A stretch of DNA of 13,177 nt, from the NCBI GenBank assembly GCA_946631345.1, contig CAMPAA010000084.1, forward strand, positions 1 through 13,177. The letters are read 5' to 3'. Source of the stretch: an uncultured Verrucomicrobiota bacterium. GTDB lineage: Bacteria; Verrucomicrobiota; Kiritimatiellia; RFP12; UBA1067. Positions 6,565 through 13,122 of this stretch are shown piece by piece. Both the position numbers and the translations under genes were made by a program. The notes below the pieces were generated by a model. The model searched no databases. It was not told the origin of the DNA and saw only the letters and a list, made by a program, of their open reading frames with translations. Within the stretch, counting starts at the first letter, position 1; each line of letters opens with the position of its first letter.

Positions 6565-8052
6565 TTACCGATAGAGCTTCTGCATCAGCTCGCCCTGACC
6601 CTTGATGAGGTCGTCGGCCACGGTTGGGCCGAACGGCGACGTGGCAGACTCGTAGCCTCCGCCCACATAGGCATCGGAGAACGGGAAGTATCCGCGGCTG
6701 CCGTTCGTGAGGCAGGAGAGTATCGTGAGCGTGAACGGGGAGTTTTTCTTTACGGCCTTGCCGATGTCGTTGAACGGCTCGCCGGGGAAGCCGCCAAACG
6801 CGACAGCCTTGCCGATGGCAAACCCGTAGAGAGGCAGGTCGTGGAAGTCGGCATGCTTTGCCATGCGGCGGATGCGTCCGGCACGGGCGACCTCGGTCGT
6901 AAGCTCCATGTCCGCCCAGCCGTACTTGATGGTGACGTAGTCCTTCGGGGTGCCGGCCACGCCGTCCTTCACAGCCTTGTCGTGAAGGTTCCAAACGTCA
7001 TCCGCCCATGCGAGGTTCTTCTCGTCGGAGTCCTTGGCCTTCTGTGCGGGCACGCGCACGGTCATGGTGGCCGCCTTGATGTCGCCCGACTCGAGCGGGA
7101 TGCACTTCATCCACTTGGAGAGCGCGGCGGCGGCGATGACGTTGGCCATGTGCCAGGCGTGGTCGTAGCCGCGGTCGACGGCGTCGAAGTCGCGCTTGAG
7201 CCCGTTCATTTCGCCGGGAAGAGGCATCACGTTGCAGTGGTTCAGGTCGCCCTGAGTGCCGTTGATGACGATGCAATGGGTCTTGCCGAGCGTCGCGGCC
7301 TCGAATACGGTGCGGGTGAGGCCTGGCCAGTCTGCGGTGATGGTCTCGCCGCCCACCACATCAGGGTGCGTCTGGAAGTTGATGAGGCAGATGGACTTGC
7401 CGCCTTCGCGGTCGATGCGCAGCACCTGCACGGACTCGTCGGGCGGGTTACCGGCCGGCCCAACGATATCGGGGTTGTTCGTGCCGGGGTTGGTGCGCAC
7501 CTTGCCGTCCTTCATCAGGTAGCGGCGGCCAAAGGAGATGCGCTTGGCCTCCGAACGCTGGTACGAGAGCTTCGCGGTCTTCAGGTCGCGGATCGCCTCC
7601 ACTGCGGCGTCCGCCGCGCGGGTGGTGGACATCTGCACGTACAGCATGTTCAGGGCCCCGATGGTTTTCGCGTCGGCGGATGCGCCAGTCTCGACCTTCA
7701 TCGCCAGATGGCCGCCGTCATGAGTGTGGGAGGCGTGCAGAAGTATGGCGTTGCGGTCGAGGCCTGTCGCCTTCACGATGGCGTCGCGCATGCCGTCTGC
7801 AACCCAGTCGGAGAGCGCCTCGGTGTCGAACTGCATGATGAGGGCCGTTTTCTTCCCGTCGGAGAACGCCAGGCAGTTCACCTGAAGCGGATCAAGTATC
7901 TCCTTCGCGTAGCGGTCCTTGTAGTAGCCGGGCATGTACACGCCGAGCGGCGGCGTTATGTCGGTGCGGGCGAACCCCGCCTTGAACTCGCCTGCGAGCA
8001 GCGTCGTCGCGCCGACCGCAATGGCGATCGATGCCGTAAGTAGTCTTTTCAT
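6565..8052 (-). CDS. Secreted neutral/alkaline ceramidase-family hydrolase, nucleophile motif altered
   Basis: A 495-residue protein with an N-terminal signal peptide (MKRLLTASIAIAVGATTLLA, cut probably before or after Gly21), so it acts in the periplasm or outside. The mature start GFARTDITPPLGVYMPGY is the hallmark of the neutral ceramidase N-terminal fold. Likely zinc ligands are conserved: His109/His111 in HASHTHDGG, His229 in NFQTHPDVVGGE, Glu425 in FPGEPFND and a Tyr near 455-467. In true neutral ceramidases the catalytic Ser lies in a GD(x)SPN motif; here residues 268-274 read GDLNHCN, with Asn in place of Ser. It is also shorter than characterised ceramidases (about 650 or more residues), lacking the C-terminal Ig-like part. 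It may hydrolyse another amide or ester, or be inactive. The ATG overlaps the hemB stop as ATGA, with AGGAG six bases upstream. Confidence 0.85.
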   Translation of the reverse strand: MKRLLTASIAIAVGATTLLAGEFKAGFARTDITPPLGVYMPGYYKDRYAKEILDPLQVNCLAFSDGKKTALIMQFDTEALSDWVADGMRDAIVKATGLDRNAILLHASHTHDGGHLAMKVETGASADAKTIGALNMLYVQMSTTRAADAAVEAIRDLKTAKLSYQRSEAKRISFGRRYLMKDGKVRTNPGTNNPDIVGPAGNPPDESVQVLRIDREGGKSICLINFQTHPDVVGGETITADWPGLTRTVFEAATLGKTHCIVINGTQGDLNHCNVMPLPGEMNGLKRDFDAVDRGYDHAWHMANVIAAAALSKWMKCIPLESGDIKAATMTVRVPAQKAKDSDEKNLAWADDVWNLHDKAVKDGVAGTPKDYVTIKYGWADMELTTEVARAGRIRRMAKHADFHDLPLYGFAIGKAVAFGGFPGEPFNDIGKAVKKNSPFTLTILSCLTNGSRGYFPFSDAYVGGGYESATSPFGPTVADDLIKGQGELMQKLYR

Positions 8053-9038
8053 CGTAGTCTCCTGTTGGTTTGGTTTGCTGTCTGAAATATCTCGTCGTAG
8101 TATGGCGCCCAGTAGCTTATCACCTGCGTGGCACCGGCGCGAAAGATAGCGTATAGCGATTCGCGCGCAGCCGGATAGAGTTCGCAGAACCCTGCCTTTG
8201 ACGCCGCGTGTATCATCGCATATTCGCCGGACACGTTGTACGCCATGACAGGCAGCAGCGTGCGGCTGCGCACCCTGCCGATGAGGTCGAGATACCAGAG
8301 CGCCGGCTTCACCATGAGCGCGTCAGCCCCCTCCTCCTCGTCCACAAGCGACTCCCTCACCGCCGTATCAGGATCCCGGTACGAGGCCTGATACCCCTGC
8401 CGGTCGCCCTGCGACGGCGCGGAGTTCTCCGCCTCGCGGAACGGCCCGTACATCGTTGAGGCGAACTTGGTGGAGTAGGCGATCAGCAAGGTCTTGCTGA
8501 CCCCCTCGTCGTCGAGGGCGGCGCGGATCGCCGCGATCTGCCCGTCCATCATCGCGCTCGGAGCCACGCCGTCGGCTCCGGCGCGAGCATGGCTCACGGC
8601 AACGCGCGCAAGCATCTCACACGCAGCGTCGTTGTCGATGTCACCGTCGGCATCGTGCGGACCGCAGTGGCCATGGCTCGTGTAGGCGCAAAGGCAAACG
8701 TCGGTAAACACGGCAAGCTCCGGAAACGCACGCTTGAGCTTCGGGATCGCACGCTGCACAACGCCGCCGGGATCGGCCGCGCCAGACCCTACCTCGTCCT
8801 TCTCGCCCTCGGTCTGGCCAAAGAGAAGAACCGCCTTAACGCCTGCCGGAAACTCCTTGACGAGACGGTCGATGGACCAGCGGAACTGACCAGGCATGGA
8901 AGAGATCGCCTCCTTGCGCCCCTTGCCCTCCACGAGGAAAACGGGCCAGATGAACCTGTCTCGCGATGGCACATCCATCGCAAACATGTTGCGTATCGTC
9001 TCCGTCCTTCTCAACCGCCTGAGCCTGACCATGTCCAC
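8049..9038 (-). CDS. hemB: Delta-aminolevulinic acid dehydratase (porphobilinogen synthase)
   Basis: HemB condenses two 5-aminolevulinate molecules to porphobilinogen, the first common tetrapyrrole step. The 329-residue protein has family length. The two Schiff-base lysines are visible at Lys191 (AYSTKFASTMYGPFREA) and Lys244 (LMVKPALWYLDL). The metal loop DVCLCAYTSHGHCG carries Cys115, Cys117 and Cys125, the zinc-binding type rather than the aspartate-rich magnesium type. The GVAPSAMMDG segment is also typical. The N-terminus MDMVRLRRLRRTETIRNM matches the usual RxRRLRR start; Met3 is an alternative. It begins 12 bases after the LysM gene's stop and overlaps the hydrolase gene. No other heme genes are in the window, so the end product (heme or corrinoid) cannot be told. 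Confidence 0.97.
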   Translation of the reverse strand: MDMVRLRRLRRTETIRNMFAMDVPSRDRFIWPVFLVEGKGRKEAISSMPGQFRWSIDRLVKEFPAGVKAVLLFGQTEGEKDEVGSGAADPGGVVQRAIPKLKRAFPELAVFTDVCLCAYTSHGHCGPHDADGDIDNDAACEMLARVAVSHARAGADGVAPSAMMDGQIAAIRAALDDEGVSKTLLIAYSTKFASTMYGPFREAENSAPSQGDRQGYQASYRDPDTAVRESLVDEEEGADALMVKPALWYLDLIGRVRSRTLLPVMAYNVSGEYAMIHAASKAGFCELYPAARESLYAIFRAGATQVISYWAPYYDEIFQTANQTNRRLR

Positions 9039-9050
9039 CCCGCCCGCGCC

Positions 9051-9671
9051 TTACTTTTTCTTCTCTTCCTCGGCCGGAATCTTGAGCACCTGCCCAACGC
9101 GGAGGTTGTCGCTCTTCATGTTGTTGTACTGCTTGATCTTTTGGACGGTGGTGTTGCATTCCTTGGCAATGTAGGAAAGCGTCTCGCCAGGCTCGATCGT
9201 GTGCTCGAAGTACGGGCCTGTCGGGCCGGTGGGAGAAGCCTCGGAAGCTGGCGCATGGGCGCGGGCCGACCCATGCCTGCCGCCGCGCGCGGTCGGCGCC
9301 GCAGATGGCGGAGGCGGAGCCGGACGGTTTTTGGCCATGAGGTCGGCCATCTTCTTCGATATCTCGGCCACGATCTCGCCGCGCATCGCCTCCTGACGGC
9401 GCTTCAGCTCGTTCAGTTCGCTCCTGAGCGCGCTCAGCTCGTCCCGGATGTCACCAGATGAGTTGGAACTCTCAAGGCGGTTCATCCTCGTGGAAAGAGA
9501 CTCCATTCCGCCCTGCAGCTGATCAAACTGGCTCGACAGCCTCTGCACCTCCTGCACCGCCTGGCGTACCTGATACGCAGCTCGGGCATCCGCCGCCTGC
9601 TGCGCACGCACCTGCAGGCCACCGCAGGCCACGCCCACCGCAAGCACCGCGCAAAACACCTTCTCAGTCAT
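9051..9671 (-). CDS. Secreted coiled-coil protein with C-terminal LysM domain
   Basis: A 206-residue exported protein likely to bind peptidoglycan. Residues 1-23 form a signal peptide ending VRA before QQA. Residues about 25-115 are heptad-rich coiled coil (VQRLSSQFDQLQ, LRSELNELKRRQ). Residues 116-151 are a Pro/Ala/Gly linker. Residues about 154-199 are one LysM module (FEHTIEPGETLSYIAKE through NLRVGQVLKIP), followed by a charged EEEKKK tail. The architecture (coiled coil plus LysM) suggests a periplasmic structural or scaffolding role, but the function is not known. It is the first gene of a six-gene operon; the ATG at 9671 has AAGGAG upstream in a leader of about 45 bases. A second LysM protein is encoded by the adjacent operon. 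Confidence 0.88.
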   Translation of the reverse strand: MTEKVFCAVLAVGVACGGLQVRAQQAADARAAYQVRQAVQEVQRLSSQFDQLQGGMESLSTRMNRLESSNSSGDIRDELSALRSELNELKRRQEAMRGEIVAEISKKMADLMAKNRPAPPPPSAAPTARGGRHGSARAHAPASEASPTGPTGPYFEHTIEPGETLSYIAKECNTTVQKIKQYNNMKSDNLRVGQVLKIPAEEEKKK

Positions 9672-9722
9672 CTTTCTTCTCCTTCTTTCATCACACTTGA
9701 ACTATGGATTAATCAATGCCAT

Positions 9723-9731
9723 ATTATACCA
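9723..9731 (-). promoter_or_regulatory. Extended -10 promoter of the LysM-hemB-regulator operon
   Basis: The minus strand reads TGGTATAAT, preceded by CTG, with no clear -35 hexamer. It is only about 20 bases beyond the stop of the upstream 88-residue gene. The start point should be near 9716, giving a leader of about 45 bases that contains an 8-bp palindrome (GATTAATC, 9707-9714) and a good ribosome site. Confidence 0.78.
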
Positions 9732-9750
9732 CAGTGCGCCGCCCGCTTCA

Positions 9751-10017
9751 TCAAAACATCCACAGCAAGAGCCAGCACACCGCAAGAACGCCGAACGCCA
9801 CAAGAAACCGCGTCTGGCGGCGTATGCGCGCCACATCGTGGCTGGTGCGCCCGAACGCGCGCACGCCACCTCCACGCATATAGCGGAAAAGCGCCGAGCC
9901 GCCATCTTCATCCATCTGCCACGGGATGTCAACAGCCGTGTAGGAATGGCTGCGCTCCACCAGCTCCGTGTGTATGCCCTTTGGATTGTTCAGCATGGCG
10001 ATGGCCCATCCAGTCAC
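9751..10017 (-). CDS. Small tail-anchored membrane protein, unknown function
   Basis: I do not recognise this 88-residue protein. The first about 65 residues are hydrophilic with a basic patch (DVARIRRQTR), and residues about 70-88 (FLVAFGVLAVCWLLLWMF) are a single membrane helix ending at the C-terminus, so it should be tail-anchored with most of the protein in the cytosol. The start is taken as GTG at 10017, overlapping the lipoprotein stop as GTGA; an ATG at 9996 (MLNNPKGIH) is an alternative giving 81 residues. It is the last gene of the scpA unit. A 76-residue frame overlapping it out of phase is judged a shadow. Confidence 0.65.
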   Translation of the reverse strand: MTGWAIAMLNNPKGIHTELVERSHSYTAVDIPWQMDEDGGSALFRYMRGGGVRAFGRTSHDVARIRRQTRFLVAFGVLAVCWLLLWMF

Positions 10018-11024
10018 GGCAGCTTGATCACCTGGCCGGCGTTCACGCGGCCGTCAGGGGAGATGACCGTCTTGTTGGCGTCGCGGATTTCGCGCCACTT
10101 GTGGTTTGTGCCGTAGAACCGCGCCGAAATGCGCATGAGAGTATCTCCCTCCTCCACCGTGTACGTCTCGGGAATTGTCCGCTCGGGCGGCTTCTTCTTT
10201 CGCATGAACGGGTTGCCGGACGCCGCCGCCTGATTGGTGGAGGCTGGCGGCGGACTGCCCGCCTCGTCCTTGCTCGCCGCATCGACTCCTGCCATCTTCG
10301 GCGGCGTGGCCGTGCGCTCGTCCTCGTCAAGCATGGCGCGGAGGTTCTTGATGTCGGCAGACGAAAGCACGCGGTCTCCGTCCGAATCGTCATCCAGCAG
10401 CTCGGCATCCGTCGGGCGGCGCGAACGCCTCGGAGACTCGGCGACGGACTTGTCGTCGGACAGGTTGGCTGCGCGGGAAAGCATCTTCTGCTTCATCGCC
10501 ACCTCCTTCTCCAGAGTGGCTATCCTGCGCGCAGCTTCGTCAAGGCTTTCGGATAGCTTGGCATTCTTCTGCCCGTACTGCGCGTTCTCCTTGCGAAGCC
10601 TCTCCACCTCGGCTGCGAAATGGTTCTCCATGCCCGCTTTTTCCACGAGTTGGGCGGCGTAGCGCGATTCGCATCCCTTAAGCCGGTCCTGCGCGATCGG
10701 AGCCTTGTCGGATTCAGGCCTAAGCATGAGATACAGCCGGTAATGGACAATTGCGCCGATATAGTCCTTCTTGGAGTCCTCAAGCAGCGCAGCCAGCTGG
10801 AAGTGCGCGTTGCCGTTGCCCGGCTCCGCATGAATCACTTCCCTGAACCCCTTGACCGCCGCATCTATGCGACCGGCCTGCAACTCCGCCATCGCCGCAG
10901 TATAGTGGCGCGACGCCCTGTCGGCGCGTTCGGCGGCAGACGGCTCCGTCGGGTCGCAGCCCGCAAGCAGGAGAAATGCTCCGCAAGCAAGCAACGCGCC
11001 TCTTGTCTTCTCACTCCTCGTCAT
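10014..11024 (-). CDS. TPR and LysM lipoprotein
   Basis: A 336-residue predicted lipoprotein. The N-terminus MTRSEKTRGALLACGAFLLL leads to a lipobox LAGC with Cys23 as the lipidation site. Residues about 37-118 form TPR-like helices (YTAAMAELQAGRIDAAVKGF, FQLAALLEDSKKDYIGAIVHY). Residues about 131-182 are coiled coil, followed by a long disordered acidic/proline-rich linker and a LysM module at 286-336 (YTVEEGDTLMRISARFYG to VNAGQVIKLP) ending at the C-terminus. It probably tethers to peptidoglycan while anchored in a membrane. The frame extends upstream to 11195, but that part only reads the scpB acidic tail in another frame (a Met/Thr/Arg/Lys run). The ATG at 11024 has GAGGA eight bases upstream, a site that is itself part of the scpB acidic coding run, and overlaps scpB by 14 bases. 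Confidence 0.88.
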   Translation of the reverse strand: MTRSEKTRGALLACGAFLLLAGCDPTEPSAAERADRASRHYTAAMAELQAGRIDAAVKGFREVIHAEPGNGNAHFQLAALLEDSKKDYIGAIVHYRLYLMLRPESDKAPIAQDRLKGCESRYAAQLVEKAGMENHFAAEVERLRKENAQYGQKNAKLSESLDEAARRIATLEKEVAMKQKMLSRAANLSDDKSVAESPRRSRRPTDAELLDDDSDGDRVLSSADIKNLRAMLDEDERTATPPKMAGVDAASKDEAGSPPPASTNQAAASGNPFMRKKKPPERTIPETYTVEEGDTLMRISARFYGTNHKWREIRDANKTVISPDGRVNAGQVIKLP

Positions 11025-11979
11025 CTTCATCTTCCTCGTCTTCGTCATCCTCATCCTCCTCGTCATCATCATCATCTTCATCGTCAAACTCGTCCGGAGT
11101 GTCATCGATGAACACATCGTTTTCATCATCCTTCGCACCGTCCTCGGCAGGTTCCTCGCCGGAATCGTCGCCAGAGGTCTCTTCCTGCTGCACATCTTCT
11201 CCGCTCTGGACGTCCGATGCGGTCGGTGCGTTCTCCTCCGCCGGCGAGCCCGGCAGCTCGGGCTGCTCGGCTGCAGGCTTGTCCTCCTTCTTGAAGAGTT
11301 TCGCGCGTTCGCGGGGGTTTGAGCGCGGCAGCGTGGGATCGATCTCGTTCAGCTGGTCGAGAGAGGCAAGACCAAAATGCTCAAGGAAGAACGGCGTGGT
11401 TCCGTAAAGGAACGGATGCCCTGGCAGCTCTGAACGCCCGACAAGGCGCACCAGACCAAGATCAGTCAGCGTCTTCATGATCGTATCCACGCCTACACCG
11501 CGTATCTGCTCGACCTCGGCCTTGGTAATCGGCTGGCGGTACGCGACGATGGCGAGCGTCTCAAGCGAGGCGCGCGAAAGGCGGTTGGGGCGGTCGAGCT
11601 TCAGCAGCGCGCGCACATACCGACCGCACACGGGGGCTGTCTGCATCCTGTACTGCCCTCCCGTGCAAACGAGCGCAAATCCGCATTTGGCGACATCAAG
11701 CGCCTTTTCGAGACCGCGCAAGGCCTCCTCGATCTCACGCGTGGTGCACGTCTTGTATACTTCCATGACTTCGGCGTCATCGCCGTCCTCCGGCTCGACT
11801 ACGCGCACGCACTCGCGCAACTCTCCCACGGTAAGCGGAGATTCGCTCGCAAAGAGGAGCGAGCCGACGATCTCCTGGAGGCTTCCAGGCAGCGGAAGCC
11901 GCACGTCTCGCGGCTTGTTGTACTGCTCCGCCTTGACCTCCGGCTTTGGATCCTGCTGTTCGATGTTCTCTTCTTCCAT
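11011..11979 (-). CDS. scpB: Segregation and condensation protein ScpB with long acidic tail
   Basis: ScpB dimers bind ScpA and, with SMC, form the bacterial condensin that compacts and segregates chromosomes. From the ATG at 11979 the protein is 322 residues. Residues about 30-215 hold the two winged helices and the family signature LSRASLETLAIVAYRQPITK followed by AEVEQIRGVGVDT; the end of the domain shows PGHPFLYGTTPFFLEHFGL. About 100 further residues form a disordered tail, finishing in 24 uninterrupted Asp/Glu residues (299-322). The frame reads back to a TTG at 12033 inside scpA, but no ribosome site supports it; the ATG is 31 bases after the scpA stop, also without a strong ribosome site. 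The tail is longer and more acidic than in standard ScpB, which is nearer 200 residues. Confidence 0.95.
   Translation of the reverse strand: MEEENIEQQDPKPEVKAEQYNKPRDVRLPLPGSLQEIVGSLLFASESPLTVGELRECVRVVEPEDGDDAEVMEVYKTCTTREIEEALRGLEKALDVAKCGFALVCTGGQYRMQTAPVCGRYVRALLKLDRPNRLSRASLETLAIVAYRQPITKAEVEQIRGVGVDTIMKTLTDLGLVRLVGRSELPGHPFLYGTTPFFLEHFGLASLDQLNEIDPTLPRSNPRERAKLFKKEDKPAAEQPELPGSPAEENAPTASDVQSGEDVQQEETSGDDSGEEPAEDGAKDDENDVFIDDTPDEFDDEDDDDDEEDEDDEDEEDEDDEE
11014..11085 (-). repeat. GAN-triplet low-complexity run encoding the ScpB acidic tail
   Basis: Seventy-two bases are made entirely of GAN codons (GAT, GAC, GAA, GAG), mirrored on the plus strand as a TCN run. The run encodes 24 acidic residues of ScpB, and its end also supplies the GAGGA ribosome site and start codon of the lipoprotein gene in a different frame. 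Such runs are prone to slipped-strand length change. Confidence 0.85.
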
Positions 11980-12010
11980 TTCTGTGGTTCTCGCTTTCTC
12001 CGTGGGCCGC

Positions 12011-12808
12011 TCACCATTCGTCTGGAGCCTCAAGCGGCTTGTCGGCAGGCTCTTCCCTGCTCGGAAGGATGGTTATCTCGTGGAATGCCGCATTCTGGTA
12101 TATCACCACGCGGTGCTGTCGCAGAAGCTCCAGCAATGCGAGAAACGTGACGATCACCTCGCCGCGCGGAGACTTCTCGGTGAACAGCGTGGAGAACGCC
12201 AGCTGGCCATCGGTCCGCACGCGGTGGAGCACGAAGTCCATCTTGTCCGGCACGCTCCAGCGCGAACCCTTCAGCTCCTCCTGCGGCATTTCGTTCAGGC
12301 GCGCCAGTACGTCCTGGAATGCCGCAAGCAGGTCGAATAGGCCGAGGTTGGCTATCGCGCACTCCTTGTCCTTCTGCGTCTTCTCGAACTTCGGTCTGCC
12401 GCCGCCGTAGTCGAAGGACTCCATCTTCCGAAGTTCGTACTCAGCGAGCTTGCCTGCGGCATCCTTGAACTTCTTGTATTCAACGAGCTGACGCACAAGG
12501 TCAAGGCGAGGATCGACCCACTCCTCGTCGCCTGCATCCTCGGCTGTGCGCCGGTCGACCGGCAGGAGCATCCTGCTCTTTATGACCATGAGCGTTGCGG
12601 CCATCACGATGAACTCGCCGGCGACATCGAGGTTGAGCTGGCGCATCATCTCCAGATACTTCATGTACTGCTCGGTGATGCGCCCGATGGGGATGTCGTA
12701 GATGTCGAGTTCGTCTCGGCGGATTAGGTACAGCAAGAGATCCAGAGGCCCTTCAAAGACCTCCAGATCAACCTTGTACTCTTCGCTGAACAGATCGTTC
12801 GCCGCCAT
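12011..12808 (-). CDS. scpA: Segregation and condensation protein ScpA
   Basis: ScpA is the kleisin subunit that bridges the SMC heads in the bacterial condensin complex. The 265-residue protein has the family length. The N-terminal signature is clear: VFEGPLDLLLYLIRRDELDIYDIPI, split as FEGPLDLLLYLI (19-30) and DELDIYDIPI (32-41), then GEFIVMAATLMVIKSRMLLPV (residues about 64-84, FIVMAATLMVIKSRM). The C-terminal winged helix includes VIVTFLALLELLRQHRV. The ATG at 12808 is followed by MAANDLFSEEYKVDLEVFEG, as expected. An AGGAG lies about 13 bases upstream and a GGAG two bases upstream, neither ideally spaced. It is the first gene of its unit, preceded by an extended -10 promoter; scpB follows. 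The smc gene is not in the window. Confidence 0.96.
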   Translation of the reverse strand: MAANDLFSEEYKVDLEVFEGPLDLLLYLIRRDELDIYDIPIGRITEQYMKYLEMMRQLNLDVAGEFIVMAATLMVIKSRMLLPVDRRTAEDAGDEEWVDPRLDLVRQLVEYKKFKDAAGKLAEYELRKMESFDYGGGRPKFEKTQKDKECAIANLGLFDLLAAFQDVLARLNEMPQEELKGSRWSVPDKMDFVLHRVRTDGQLAFSTLFTEKSPRGEVIVTFLALLELLRQHRVVIYQNAAFHEITILPSREEPADKPLEAPDEW

Positions 12809-12840
12809 GTCTCCGCTCTTTCTCCTAAAAGAAAAAGTTA

Positions 12841-12849
12841 ATTATACCA
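12841..12849 (-). promoter_or_regulatory. Extended -10 promoter of scpA operon
   Basis: The minus strand reads TGGTATAAT preceded by TTTTA. The expected start point is near 12834, giving a leader of about 26 bases. Just upstream, GCCTTTCG (12856-12863) and CGAAGGC (12879-12885) form an imperfect inverted repeat covering the place of a -35 box. Confidence 0.75.
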
Positions 12850-12892
12850 TAAAACGCCTTTCGCCAAAAGCAACCCGCCGAAGGCATGAAGC

Positions 12893-13026
12893 CCGCGCCG
12901 ACGGAGGAAGGCGTCCTCCCCTGCGGGGGCGGGCGATTTCCCGTACGGGGGTCGGGGTCTTCCCCAACGAGGGGTTTGACCTTCCCCAACGAAGGGTTTC
13001 GCCTCCCCCAACGGAGCGAAGGGTTT
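12893..13026. repeat. Degenerate 22-base tandem array between scpA and tRNA-Arg
   Basis: Six units can be aligned without gaps at a 22-base step: 12893-12914, 12915-12936, 12937-12958, 12959-12980, 12981-13002, and a slightly longer 13003-13026. The best conserved units read CTTCCCCAACGA then GGGGTTT or AGGGTTT; the common plan is a C-rich left arm, a central ACG or GCG, and a G-rich right arm, so each unit is a small imperfect palindrome. Units become more diverged toward scpA. The array lies between two divergent promoters in the 314-base gap between scpA and the tRNA. No open frame across it looks like a real gene. Function unknown. Confidence 0.7.
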
Positions 13027-13099
13027 CCCTGCGCGGGTGCGTGAGGGGGAATTGAAAGGTTTGAAGGTTGAATTTCCTTCACACAAATCATCCCAGTTG

Positions 13100-13108
13100 T
13101 GGTATAAT
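13100..13108 (+). promoter_or_regulatory. Extended -10 promoter of tRNA-Arg
   Basis: The plus strand reads TGGTATAAT preceded by GTTG, identical to the elements of the minus-strand operons. A TTCACA at 13078-13083 is a weak -35 candidate at 19 bases. The predicted start near 13115 leaves a leader of about eight bases before the mature tRNA. Confidence 0.8.
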
Positions 13109-13122
13109 TCGCACCCGTTTTG

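Noticed and set aside
6841..8043. A 400-codon plus-strand open frame opposite the hydrolase gene
   Set aside because: It mirrors the codon pattern of a clear minus-strand gene; the His/Gly/Val-rich product shows no recognisable motif or start signal.
9702..9722. A six-codon leader peptide just after the LysM -10 element
   Set aside because: Its ATG directly abuts the -10 hexamer and so lies upstream of the expected transcript start.
9702..9932. A 76-codon minus-strand frame overlapping the 88-residue gene
   Set aside because: It overlaps out of phase, runs into the next promoter, and lacks the overlapping start arrangement that supports the 88-residue frame.
12893..13026. CRISPR array
   Set aside because: Units are contiguous with no unique spacers of constant length, units are degenerate, and no cas genes are present.
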